Positions 1-5,303 of a stretch of DNA of 7,170 bases are shown here, one piece after another. Both the position numbers and the translations under genes were made by a program. Where the stretch lies: positions 1 through 7,170 of the forward strand of contig DAIERH010000026.1 of NCBI GenBank assembly GCA_027346925.1, given 5' to 3'. Source of the stretch: Geobacter sp. (lineage in GTDB: Bacteria; Desulfobacterota; Desulfuromonadia; Geobacterales; Pseudopelobacteraceae). Under the pieces are notes generated by a model. That model worked only from the letters and a program-made list of their open reading frames with translations, was not told the origin of the DNA and searched no databases. Positions within the stretch are counted from its first letter, which is position 1. Each line of letters opens with the position of its first letter.

Positions 1-466
1 AATAACCGGCAAGGGCCATGATCTCCCAGGCGATCAGAAACAGGACGCCGTTTCTGGCCATCACCACCAGGGCCATGGCGGCTGTCAGGATGCCGTAGAA
101 GAAGGTCAGCCCCGGCTCGCTGGAGCGATGGGAGGCAGCCGGCCAATAGCCGTTGGCATAGACCGAACCGCACAGGAAGACCAGGAAAATTGGGATGATG
201 AAGAAGCAGGTGAGGGGATCGAGTGCTATCTCGCAGGTATCGAAGGGGAGGTTCCAGGCGATGGTGAAGGTGACGCTGCGCTGGGCCAGCAGGAGGGAGA
301 CGGCCGACGGGATGGCGATCAGGGCGGCGATCAGGGCGCCCAGGGTCGCCAGCCTTTGTCCCAGCCGGCCGTTTCTGAACACCAGACCGGGGACCCCGCA
401 ACAAGCGGCCACCAGCATGGCGACAGGCACCAACGCGGCAGGGTCAGCCATCACTTCGGAAGACAT
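1..466 (-). CDS. Proton-translocating membrane subunit, HyfB/NuoL-like (partial, N-terminal 155 residues)
   Basis: The 3' end lies beyond the left edge; 155 residues from the N-terminus are visible. They are very hydrophobic, with likely membrane segments near residues 11-30, 40-60, 84-104, 120-136 and 140-155. The motifs LDPLTCFFI (82-90) and FLIAWEIMALAGY (143-155) are typical of the antiporter-like subunits of group 4 hydrogenases and complex I (HyfB/HycC/NuoL family), which couple electron transfer to proton or sodium movement across the inner membrane. Family is seen in the sequence; the particular complex is not, because no partner gene is in the window. The ATG at 466 is chosen because GAAAGG lies 11 bases upstream. 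An in-frame ATG at 505 would add 13 polar residues (MRFPDRFRKV...) but has no visible ribosome binding site. A near-consensus promoter at 556-584 reads toward this gene, leaving a leader of about 80 nt. Likely first gene of a leftward operon. Confidence 0.8.
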   Translation of the reverse strand, partial: MSSEVMADPAALVPVAMLVAACCGVPGLVFRNGRLGQRLATLGALIAALIAIPSAVSLLLAQRSVTFTIAWNLPFDTCEIALDPLTCFFIIPIFLVFLCGSVYANGYWPAASHRSSEPGLTFFYGILTAAMALVVMARNGVLFLIAWEIMALAGY

Positions 467-546
467 CAATGAATCGACCTTTCGAAAGCGGTCAGGGAAC
501 CGCATTACGACACATTCATGGTAGTACGCGCACTAAAAATAACGAC

Positions 547-597
547 GCATAAAAAAATATATGTTGTAATTTTTAACATGTCAATTATATTTTATGC
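547..597. repeat. AT-rich nested inverted repeat, candidate operator
   Basis: Outer arms GCATAAAA (547-554) and TTTTATGC (590-597) are exact inverted copies. Inner arms ATGTT (561-565) and AACAT (575-579) are also complementary. The two centres differ by only about two bases. The repeat encloses the leftward promoter at 556-584 and also a weaker rightward match (TTGTAA 564-569, 16 bases, TATATT 586-591). A binding site for a dimeric regulator is a reasonable reading; the nearby ribbon-helix-helix antitoxin is one candidate, by inference only. Confidence 0.4.
556..584 (-). promoter_or_regulatory. Sigma-70 type promoter for the leftward membrane-subunit gene
   Basis: On the minus strand there is TTGACA (579-584), a 17-base spacer and TATATT (556-561): a perfect -35 and a -10 matching at 5 of 6 positions. 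Transcription would start near 549, about 80 bases before the start codon at 466. The surrounding 70 bp are strikingly AT-rich in an otherwise GC-rich window, which supports a promoter. Not tested experimentally. Confidence 0.7.
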
Positions 598-633
598 ATG
601 AATTTATTCTCCCACCGCGCTGCAACGCGCCGT

Positions 634-662
634 TTGCGGTAGCGGGGAAAAATTGCTATACA
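634..662 (+). promoter_or_regulatory. Extended -10 promoter for the antitoxin-toxin operon
   Basis: TTGCGG (634-639), a 17-base spacer and TATACA (657-662) preceded by TGC, the extended -10 pattern TGnTATA. The -35 is poor (3 of 6) but the extended -10 can compensate. The start would be near 669, giving a leader of about 24 nt before the antitoxin ATG at 693, with AAGGGG (682-687) as ribosome binding site five bases upstream of it. Confidence 0.5.
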
Positions 663-692
663 TGAGGAAACAACCGCACCGAAGGGGCCGCA

Positions 693-929
693 ATGCCGAA
701 CACACGCCTGAACGTTTCCCTGCCCAGCCATATCGTCGACGACATCAAGGCCCTCTACGGGCCGCGCGGCATCAGCCAGTTCCTTGAAGAGGCGGCACAG
801 GAGAAGCTGGCGGTGGTAAAGCGGGACAAGTACAAGCACCTGATCGAAGGGTACCAGGCCACGGCCGACGCCACGGTGAAGGTCCTGAAGCGCTTCGAGG
901 CCGCGGTCACGGAGAAGCGCGATGTTTAA
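693..929 (+). CDS. Ribbon-helix-helix antitoxin (MazE-like, CopG/Arc fold)
   Basis: A 78-residue protein. The N-terminal half has the ribbon-helix-helix pattern: a short beta strand with alternating residues (TRLNVSLP, 4-11), helix A (IVDDIKALYG, 14-23), a turn, then helix B (ISQFLEEAAQEKLA, 27-40). In this family the strand pairs in a dimer and contacts the DNA major groove. The charged C-terminal half (41-78) is where such antitoxins usually wrap the toxin. It is followed with an 8-bp overlap by a MazF-fold gene, the standard arrangement for a type II toxin-antitoxin operon, so the role is neutralising the toxin and repressing its own promoter. Start supported by AAGGGG at 682-687. Function is by family and context; the exact subfamily is not determined. 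Confidence 0.85.
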   Translation: MPNTRLNVSLPSHIVDDIKALYGPRGISQFLEEAAQEKLAVVKRDKYKHLIEGYQATADATVKVLKRFEAAVTEKRDV

Positions 930-1260
930 GCGCGGCGGGGTCTACCAGGTAAACCTGGGGCACCAGGGAGAGCCTTCGGCGGACATCTGCCCTTGCCTGG
1001 TGGTGAGCAACAACGTCAGCAACGAGTTTTCGCCGGTGGTCACCATCATCCCCCTGGTCTTCACCCACCTGGACCGGATCTACGACTTCGAGACGCTTTT
1101 GCCGGCCGGCAAGACCGGCCTGGGGCAGGACGCCAAGGTAAGTTCCCACATCCTGATCACCATCGACAAGACCACCGTGGTCAGCGAACGGCTCGGCTTC
1201 GTGGGCAAGGCCCTCATGTCGCGGGTCGACAAGGCGCTGCGCTTCCAGCTTGATCTGTAA
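922..1260 (+). CDS. MazF/PemK-family toxin with divergent active-site positions
   Basis: A 112-residue protein. It opens with KRGGVYQVNL (3-12) and has CLVVSNN (25-31) followed by FSPVVTIIPL (36-45), the core beta-barrel pattern of the MazF/PemK ribonuclease toxins. The C-terminus (RVDKALRFQLDL, 101-112) matches the usual end helix. MazF toxins cut mRNA at short motifs and are held inactive by the antitoxin encoded just upstream; the start codon overlaps the antitoxin stop by 8 bp, implying translational coupling. By eye alignment to B. subtilis MazF, catalytic Arg25 corresponds to Cys23 here and Thr48 to Val46, and the GSEQ loop is shortened to GEP. The protein may therefore be inactive, use other residues, or have a different target. 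A Thr at 48, two positions on, could substitute. Family assignment is confident; activity is not. Confidence 0.85.
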   Translation: MFKRGGVYQVNLGHQGEPSADICPCLVVSNNVSNEFSPVVTIIPLVFTHLDRIYDFETLLPAGKTGLGQDAKVSSHILITIDKTTVVSERLGFVGKALMSRVDKALRFQLDL

Positions 1261-1302
1261 TTGACGGCATATTCTACGCGGATTACTCCCGCCGTCCTCC
1301 CA

Positions 1303-1337
1303 CACCACCGTGCGTACGGTTCCGTACACGGCGGTTC
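1303..1337 (-). other. Group II intron domain V hairpin
   Basis: On the minus strand, 35 nt fold into an 8-bp lower stem (ACCGCCGU with ACGGUGGU), a two-base GC bulge on the 3' side, a 5-bp upper stem (GUACG/CGUAC) and a GAAC tetraloop. The size, bulge position and lower stem with a C-G-C triad containing a G-U pair agree with domain V of group IIC introns, the catalytic core of the ribozyme. Domain V is intact although most of the intron is lost. Confidence 0.75.
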
Positions 1338-1349
1338 CCGAAGTTTGTT

Positions 1350-1547
1350 GAAGCCGGTGGCACTGTGGGCTGCCCCTGCATTCCACCCGGGGCCGCGGCC
1401 GTTTGTGGCAGACCGCCATGCGGTCGCCTCCGATAATCCCCGGCGCATCAGCTTCCCGGCTCGGGCATAGGGACGCTTCCACTGTTTCCAGAGTATGCGT
1501 CGCGGTTTCCGCCTAAGCCATCCACCCAGTTCCCTCGAAGATCCCTT
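1350..1547 (-). pseudogene. Group II intron reverse transcriptase/maturase, C-terminal fragment
   Basis: The minus-strand frame from 1547 shows GGWLRRKPRRILWKQWKRP, then a stretch with KLMRRGL and later GRGPGWNAGAAHSA. These match the end of bacterial group II intron proteins, where the thumb/maturase region reads like WLRR-R-R-I-WKQWKRP-TR, -L--RG-, then -GRGPWWN-GASHMN. The first W of the usual WWN is a G here. The frame has a TAA just upstream (1548-1550), no start codon of its own, and lacks all reverse transcriptase palm motifs such as YADD. It runs straight into domain V sequence with a further deletion. It is clearly non-functional and is the best protein-level evidence for the intron. 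Confidence 0.75.
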
Positions 1548-1658
1548 TTACTTCCGCGGGCCGAAAGTAGGCTATCCCCCCCTCAGCTTCTGGGTTGTTT
1601 CTTCGATCGGTCACCATAACCGATCGGATGACGCTCACGCGCCCTAGCGGGCGCACAC

Positions 1659-1686
1659 AAAAAAGAGCGGCATCGCTGCCGCTCTT
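1659..1686 (-). terminator. Rho-independent terminator of the DEAD-box helicase gene
   Basis: On the minus strand a perfect 10-bp stem AAGAGCGGCA/TGCCGCTCTT closes a GCGA loop and continues into T residues (six in total from 1664 to 1659). It begins 28 bases past the helicase stop. On the plus strand the hairpin is followed by TTCCCTCT, so it should work only leftward. The intron relic begins two bases beyond the T-run. Confidence 0.9.
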
Positions 1687-1714
1687 CCCTCTGCAAAAAG
1701 ATATTATCAAATGT

Positions 1715-3067
1715 TTATTGCTCCAACCGCGGCCTTCTGCTGCGATACTCGATCACCGGTTCACGGCCGGGTGCGCGCTGTGAACGCCCCCCTGACGGTT
1801 TCGCTGATTTCTCCCACGGCTTACCCTGCCCTTTGGCGCTGTTCGACGTGCCACCCGGTTTGCCGAAACGTCCGCTTGCCGGTCCGCCCGGCCTCTTTGC
1901 GCCGTTGCCGCCGGAAACCCGCCGCAGAACCGACAGCGGCGCCAGCCCCTCGATGTTCTGCTCGGGCAATCTCTTGCCGATGAAGCGTTCGATCCGCTCC
2001 AGATAACTCAACTCCGAGTGGGATACAAAGGAGATGGCGATGCCGCTGGCCCCGGCGCGACCGGTGCGGCCGATGCGGTGAACGTAGTCCTCGGCAAAGC
2101 GCGGCAGGTCGAAGTTGATCACGTGGCTGACGCCGTTCACGTCCAGCCCCCGCGCGGCCACGTCGGTGGCAACCAGGAGGCGGATGGCGCCCCGGCGCAT
2201 GCGCTCGATGGTCTTGTTGCGGGCCATCTGGTTCATGTCGCCGTGCAGGGCCGCTGCCTGATGGCCGCTTTTGGAGAGTTCGCGGGCCAGTTCGTCCGCA
2301 TCGCGTTTGGTGGCGGAGAAGATGATGGCGCGGGTCAATTGCCGGTCGCTGATCAGGTGGTGCAGCAGTTCCTTTTTGTGGTGCAGGTTGTCGGCCACAT
2401 GCAGACGCTGTTCGATCAGGGCGTGGGAGGAGGTGCGCACCGCCAGTTCGATCCGCTGCGGGTTGTTCAGCATCTTTTCGGCCAGTCTGAGCACGGAATT
2501 TTCCATGGTGGCGGTGAACATCAGGGTCTGGCGCTCCGCCGGGGCGCGTGACACGATCTTTTCCATATCCTCGCTGAAGCCCATGTCCAGCATGCGGTCG
2601 GCCTCGTCCAGCACCAGTACCTCCAGCCGGTCGAGCCGGACGCTGCCGCGTTCCAGGTGGTCCAGCATGCGGCCGGGGGTGGCCACGATGATGTCCACCG
2701 GAGCGGAAAGAAGGCGCAACTGTTCGCGGTAGGGCATGCCGCCCAGGATCGAGCCGCAGCGCAGTTTCATACCGCGTCCGTAATTACGGGCCGCGTCCAT
2801 GACCTGGCCGGCCAGTTCGCGGGTCGGAGTCAGCACCAGGATGCGCGGCCCCTTGCCCGGTACGGCGGACGGCTTGGCCAGGCGCTCCAGGGCCGGCAGG
2901 ATAAAGGCGGCGGTCTTGCCGGTGCCGGTCTGGGCCGTGGCGATCAGGTCGCGACCCTCCATGACCAGCGGGATGGCCTGCTCCTGGATCGGGGTGGGGG
3001 TGGTGTAGCCGCAGGCGGTTACCGCCTTGAGGATGCTTGGGTTGAGGCCCAGTTCTTCAAACGTCAT
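1715..3067 (-). CDS. DEAD-box ATP-dependent RNA helicase (RhlE/SrmB type)
   Basis: A 450-residue protein with all DEAD-box motifs in order: F3 and the Q motif (TPTPIQEQAI, 23-32), motif I AQTGTGKT (45-52), PTREL (81-85), GG (109-110), TPGR (130-133), DEAD (154-157), motif III as TAT (185-187, usually SAT), ATDVAARGLDV (300-310) and HRIGRTGR (330-337). The two RecA-like domains end near residue 370; a Gly/Lys/Arg/Pro-rich tail (about 385-450) resembles the unstructured RNA-binding tails of RhlE proteins. Such helicases unwind short RNA duplexes using ATP in ribosome assembly and mRNA turnover, often at low temperature. The ATG is supported by AAAAGGAA (3075-3082) seven bases upstream. A promoter and a leader terminator-like hairpin lie upstream; a strong terminator follows. 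It is a single-gene unit convergent with the toxin operon. The exact paralogue (RhlE, SrmB, CsdA) is not settled. Confidence 0.95.
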   Translation of the reverse strand: MTFEELGLNPSILKAVTACGYTTPTPIQEQAIPLVMEGRDLIATAQTGTGKTAAFILPALERLAKPSAVPGKGPRILVLTPTRELAGQVMDAARNYGRGMKLRCGSILGGMPYREQLRLLSAPVDIIVATPGRMLDHLERGSVRLDRLEVLVLDEADRMLDMGFSEDMEKIVSRAPAERQTLMFTATMENSVLRLAEKMLNNPQRIELAVRTSSHALIEQRLHVADNLHHKKELLHHLISDRQLTRAIIFSATKRDADELARELSKSGHQAAALHGDMNQMARNKTIERMRRGAIRLLVATDVAARGLDVNGVSHVINFDLPRFAEDYVHRIGRTGRAGASGIAISFVSHSELSYLERIERFIGKRLPEQNIEGLAPLSVLRRVSGGNGAKRPGGPASGRFGKPGGTSNSAKGQGKPWEKSAKPSGGRSQRAPGREPVIEYRSRRPRLEQ

Positions 3068-3206
3068 TAATTAGTTCCTTTTCTCGGGTCGGTGTCGGGG
3101 TAAAAAGCACACACGGGCCGCGGAATCAACCTGATGATCCCTGGACTGGACGGCAGATACGTATGGGCAAGCTGCGTAATCTTCGCCTGCCAAACGGTCT
3201 GCTCTG

Positions 3207-3226
3207 TTTCAATAAGGAGATTGAAA
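3207..3226. repeat. Small perfect hairpin with Shine-Dalgarno/anti-Shine-Dalgarno loop
   Basis: TTTCAAT (3207-3213) and ATTGAAA (3220-3226) are exact inverted copies around AAGGAG. In the leftward helicase leader the loop reads CTCCTT and can pair with AAGGA of the helicase ribosome binding site. In rightward RNA the loop is a consensus Shine-Dalgarno sequence six bases before ATG (3226-3228), which opens a 57-codon reading frame ending at 3399. Either meaning is possible, and chance is too. Confidence 0.3.
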
Positions 3227-3249
3227 TGCAGGAGGGCAATGCGATGATC

Positions 3250-3282
3250 AAAAGAAAAACGACGGACACCATGCCGTCGTTT
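3250..3282 (-). terminator. Terminator-like hairpin in the helicase 5' leader
   Basis: On the minus strand a perfect 9-bp stem AAACGACGG/CCGTCGTTT (3274-3282 with 3257-3265) with an 8-base loop runs into TTTTTCTTTT. It has the form of a Rho-independent terminator and lies about 185 bases upstream of the helicase start codon, just after the putative promoter. No coding gene ends here on this strand, so it is best read as a leader attenuator or the end of a very short RNA. Confidence 0.5.
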
Positions 3283-3301
3283 CATGTGACAGTCTGCAGT
3301 T

Positions 3302-3330
3302 ACAATAGAGCGGTTCGCGCCGGAAAGCAA
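3302..3330 (-). promoter_or_regulatory. Possible promoter of the helicase gene
   Basis: On the minus strand TTGCTT (3325-3330), a 17-base spacer and TATTGT (3302-3307). The -10 matches at 4 of 6 positions and the -35 mainly at TTG. Transcription would start near 3295, giving a leader of roughly 230 nt before the helicase ATG at 3067, unusually long for one gene. Confidence 0.35.
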
Positions 3331-3402
3331 GCTTTAATTTTTTCACGGGAACAGGGCCACCTGAAAAGCCGCTTCGCGGGGACGGAAAAGGGAAAATAAC
3401 TG

Positions 3403-3431
3403 TTGAACTTTGCGCCCGGAACTCGTAAAGT
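3403..3431 (+). promoter_or_regulatory. Promoter for mtnP
   Basis: TTGAAC (3403-3408), a 17-base spacer and TAAAGT (3426-3431); each hexamer matches consensus at 4 of 6 positions with ideal spacing. The start would be near 3438, about 44 nt before the mtnP ATG. It diverges from the helicase promoter about 75 bp to the left. Confidence 0.5.
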
Positions 3432-3442
3432 CAGCGGTGTTT

Positions 3443-3462
3443 TCCCCCGCCAGGCAGGGGGA
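3443..3462 (+). other. GC hairpin in the mtnP leader next to the ribosome binding site
   Basis: TCCCCC (3443-3448) pairs with GGGGGA (3457-3462) over an 8-base loop. The stem ends three bases before AAAGGA (3466-3471), the mtnP ribosome binding site, so it could modulate ribosome access. No known riboswitch consensus was recognised. Confidence 0.3.
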
Positions 3463-3481
3463 GTGAAAGGAACGTACGGGT

Positions 3482-4345
3482 ATGGGTGATGCGGTAATCG
3501 GCGTGATCGGCGGCAGCGGACTCTACGAAATGGAGGGGCTGGAGGATATCCGGCGGATACGGGTCGAGACCCCATTCGGCGAGCCGTCGGACGAATATGT
3601 CACCGGCTCACTTCACGGCGTGGCCATGGCATTCCTCCCCCGCCACGGGCGCGGCCACCGTCTTCTCCCGTCAGAGGTCAACTATTGCGCCAACATCTAT
3701 GGCATGAAGAAACTGGGCGTGGAGCGGATCATCTCCGTCTCGGCCGTGGGGAGCATGAAGGAGATCATCGCCCCGGGCCATATCGTCATCCCGGACCAGT
3801 TCATCGACCGTACCAAGGGAGTCCGCAGGGACAGCTTCTTCGGTGACGGCATCGTGGCCCATGCCGGTTTTGCCGACCCCGTCTGCCCCTCCTTGTCGGA
3901 GACCCTGTTCGAGGCGGCTCGTGGGGTGGGCGCGGTCGTGCACCGGGGTGGAACCTACGTATGCATGGAGGGCCCGGCCTTTTCCACCAGGGCCGAGTCC
4001 CTCATGTACCGCGGCCTGGAGGCGGCGGTGATCGGCATGACCAACCTGACCGAGGCCAAGCTGGCCCGTGAGGCCGAGATCTGCTACGGCATCATCGCCC
4101 TTTCCACCGATTACGACTGCTGGCACGAGCACCACGACGACGTGACCGTGGAGGCGATCGTCCGGATCATCCACCAGAACGTGGCCATGGCCAAGAATAT
4201 CATCCGCCGGGCCGTGGCCGATCTTGCCGCGGCGCGGACCTGCGACTGCGGCAGCGCCATGCGGCACGCCGTGATCACCGACAGGTCGGTCATCCCGGCG
4301 GAGACGAAAGAGAAACTGGCACCGATCGTTGGGAAATATTTGTAG
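3482..4345 (+). CDS. mtnP: S-methyl-5'-thioadenosine phosphorylase
   Basis: A 287-residue cytoplasmic enzyme of the trimeric purine nucleoside phosphorylase family. It splits 5'-methylthioadenosine, the by-product of polyamine and other SAM-dependent syntheses, with phosphate into adenine and 5-methylthioribose 1-phosphate. Visible motifs: phosphate loop IGGSGLY (9-15), RHGRGH (54-59), NYCAN (67-71), SAVGS (87-91), MEGPAFSTRAES (162-173), GMTN (185-188) and TDYDCW (209-214). The Asp pair D210/D212 is what recognises the 6-amino purine in MTA phosphorylases, so MTA is favoured over methylthioinosine or guanosine substrates. The C-terminal CDCGSA motif (residues 254-259) is seen in many prokaryotic members. 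Full family length. The start is supported by AAAGGA at 3466-3471. Followed after 22 bp by a PfkB kinase, implying a shared transcript and related substrates. Confidence 0.93.
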   Translation: MGDAVIGVIGGSGLYEMEGLEDIRRIRVETPFGEPSDEYVTGSLHGVAMAFLPRHGRGHRLLPSEVNYCANIYGMKKLGVERIISVSAVGSMKEIIAPGHIVIPDQFIDRTKGVRRDSFFGDGIVAHAGFADPVCPSLSETLFEAARGVGAVVHRGGTYVCMEGPAFSTRAESLMYRGLEAAVIGMTNLTEAKLAREAEICYGIIALSTDYDCWHEHHDDVTVEAIVRIIHQNVAMAKNIIRRAVADLAAARTCDCGSAMRHAVITDRSVIPAETKEKLAPIVGKYL

Positions 4346-4367
4346 ATCATTAAAGGAGTCATATAAC

Positions 4368-5291
4368 ATGGGTATCGTTGTTGTCGGCACCGTGGCGTTC
4401 GACACGGTGGAAACCCCCTTCGGCAGGGGAGAGAACGTCCTGGGGGGCTCGGCCACCTATTTTTCTACCTCGGCCAGTTTCTTCACCGATGTCTCCCTGG
4501 TGGCGGTGGTGGGGGAGGATTTCCCCGAGGAACATGTCCGGTTCCTGCAATCGCGGGATATCAACACCGACGGCCTGCAACGCATCCCCGGCAAGACCTT
4601 CCACTGGACCGGGCGTTACGGCTACGACCTCAACGAGGCCCAGACCCTGGACACCCAGCTCAACGTGCTGATGGAGTTCCGTCCCGACCTGCCCCAATCC
4701 TACCGCGATGCCGAGTACCTCTTCCTGGCCAATATCGATCCCGACCTGCAGATGGAGGTGCTGGAGCAGGTGCGTTCACCGAGGCTGGTGGCCTGCGATA
4801 CGATGAACTTCTGGATCTCCTCCAAGCCCGAGGCCCTGAGAAAGGTGCTGAAAAAGGTGGACATCGTGGTGATCAACGAGGGGGAGGTGCGCCAGTTCAC
4901 CGGTGAGGCCAACCTGGTCAAGGCGGCCCGCCGGATCATCGACCTGGGATGCAAGCGGCTGGTGGTCAAACGGGGTGAGTACGGGGTGCTGATGTTCACC
5001 GCCGACTCGGTATTCGCCGCCCCGGCCTGGCCGCTGGAGGAGGTCTTCGACCCTACCGGCGCGGGCGATACCTTTGCCGGCGGGTTCATGGGGTACCTGG
5101 CCAACACCGGCGATCTCTCCGAGGACGGCATTCGCCAGGCCATTGTCTTCGGCTCGGTAATGGCGTCCTTCAACGTGGAGGATTTCAGCCTGGAGCGCAT
5201 GAAGCGCCTGGAGTACCGGGAGATCGAGGCCCGTTACAAAAGCTTCAAGGCGCTGACCAGCTTTCGCGACATCGTGCCGCTCAAAGCGTAA
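4368..5291 (+). CDS. PfkB-family sugar/nucleoside kinase
   Basis: A 307-residue ribokinase-fold enzyme. The N-terminal strand MGIVVVGTVAFDTV (1-14) with GGSATYFS (26-33) is the substrate-side signature, and DPTGAGDTFAGG (228-239) is PfkB signature 2, with D234 as catalytic base and the GAGD anion hole. NEGE (near 180) is the usual third-domain motif. It should move phosphate from ATP to a hydroxymethyl group of a sugar or nucleoside. The substrate cannot be read from the sequence. Position 22 bp after mtnP suggests something in MTA, 5'-deoxyadenosine or adenosine salvage, such as a nucleoside or a released pentose. The ATG at 4368 is chosen because AAAGGAG (4352-4358) lies nine bases upstream; a TTG at 4329 inside mtnP would give a longer form but has no support. 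The gene ends 12 bp before the next promoter, with no terminator in between. Confidence 0.9.
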   Translation: MGIVVVGTVAFDTVETPFGRGENVLGGSATYFSTSASFFTDVSLVAVVGEDFPEEHVRFLQSRDINTDGLQRIPGKTFHWTGRYGYDLNEAQTLDTQLNVLMEFRPDLPQSYRDAEYLFLANIDPDLQMEVLEQVRSPRLVACDTMNFWISSKPEALRKVLKKVDIVVINEGEVRQFTGEANLVKAARRIIDLGCKRLVVKRGEYGVLMFTADSVFAAPAWPLEEVFDPTGAGDTFAGGFMGYLANTGDLSEDGIRQAIVFGSVMASFNVEDFSLERMKRLEYREIEARYKSFKALTSFRDIVPLKA

Positions 5292-5303
5292 CCCCTTGGT
5301 TTA

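Larger units (their letters stand above)
1263..1656 (-). mobile_element. Internally deleted group IIC intron (relic)
   Basis: Read on the minus strand from 1656, the stretch begins GTGCGCCC, matching the group II 5' consensus GUGYG, with a first stem CGCCC/GGGCG (1649-1653 with 1640-1644) and a CCCAGAAGCTG block as in domain I of bacterial introns. It then passes into a decayed reverse transcriptase C-terminus (1350-1547), a domain V hairpin (1303-1337) and a domain VI-like stem (1263-1268 with 1291-1296). The 3' boundary is uncertain between about 1261 and 1269. At about 390 bp it is far shorter than the roughly 2 kb expected of a full intron with its ORF, so most of domain I and the reverse transcriptase is gone. 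The 5' junction lies two bases after the U-tract of the helicase terminator, the known target type of group IIC introns. The 3' end abuts the toxin stop codon. It cannot encode a functional maturase; self-splicing with help in trans is unlikely. Confidence 0.75.

Noticed and set aside
907..1482. Long minus-strand reading frames across the toxin gene and intron end
   Set aside because: Over 922-1260 they are the opposite strand of the toxin gene. Only the part at 1350-1547 in the maturase frame has protein similarity, and it is broken.
1513..1710. A 65-codon minus-strand frame crossing the helicase terminator and intron 5' end
   Set aside because: It runs through the terminator hairpin and ribozyme sequence, has no ribosome binding site and no recognisable protein pattern.
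2018..2551. Long plus-strand open frames opposite the helicase
   Set aside because: They mirror a confident DEAD-box gene in a GC-rich region, and their translations are low-complexity Gly/Ala/Val/Gln or Ser/Arg-rich.
3207..3226. TTTCAAT...ATTGAAA resembling the end of a CRISPR repeat
   Set aside because: It occurs once, with no second copy and no regular spacing; it is a simple hairpin, not an array.
3067..3330. An 87-codon minus-strand frame whose stop overlaps the helicase ATG
   Set aside because: It would start with TTG inside the putative -35, has no ribosome binding site and passes through the leader hairpins; no protein family recognised.
3434..3481. SAM- or purine-type riboswitch before mtnP
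   Set aside because: The leader is only about 44 nt with one GC hairpin, too short for either class and without their conserved cores.
4329..4367. N-terminal extension of the PfkB kinase from TTG inside mtnP
   Set aside because: AAAGGAG at 4352-4358 points clearly to ATG 4368, and the extension precedes the family's usual first strand.
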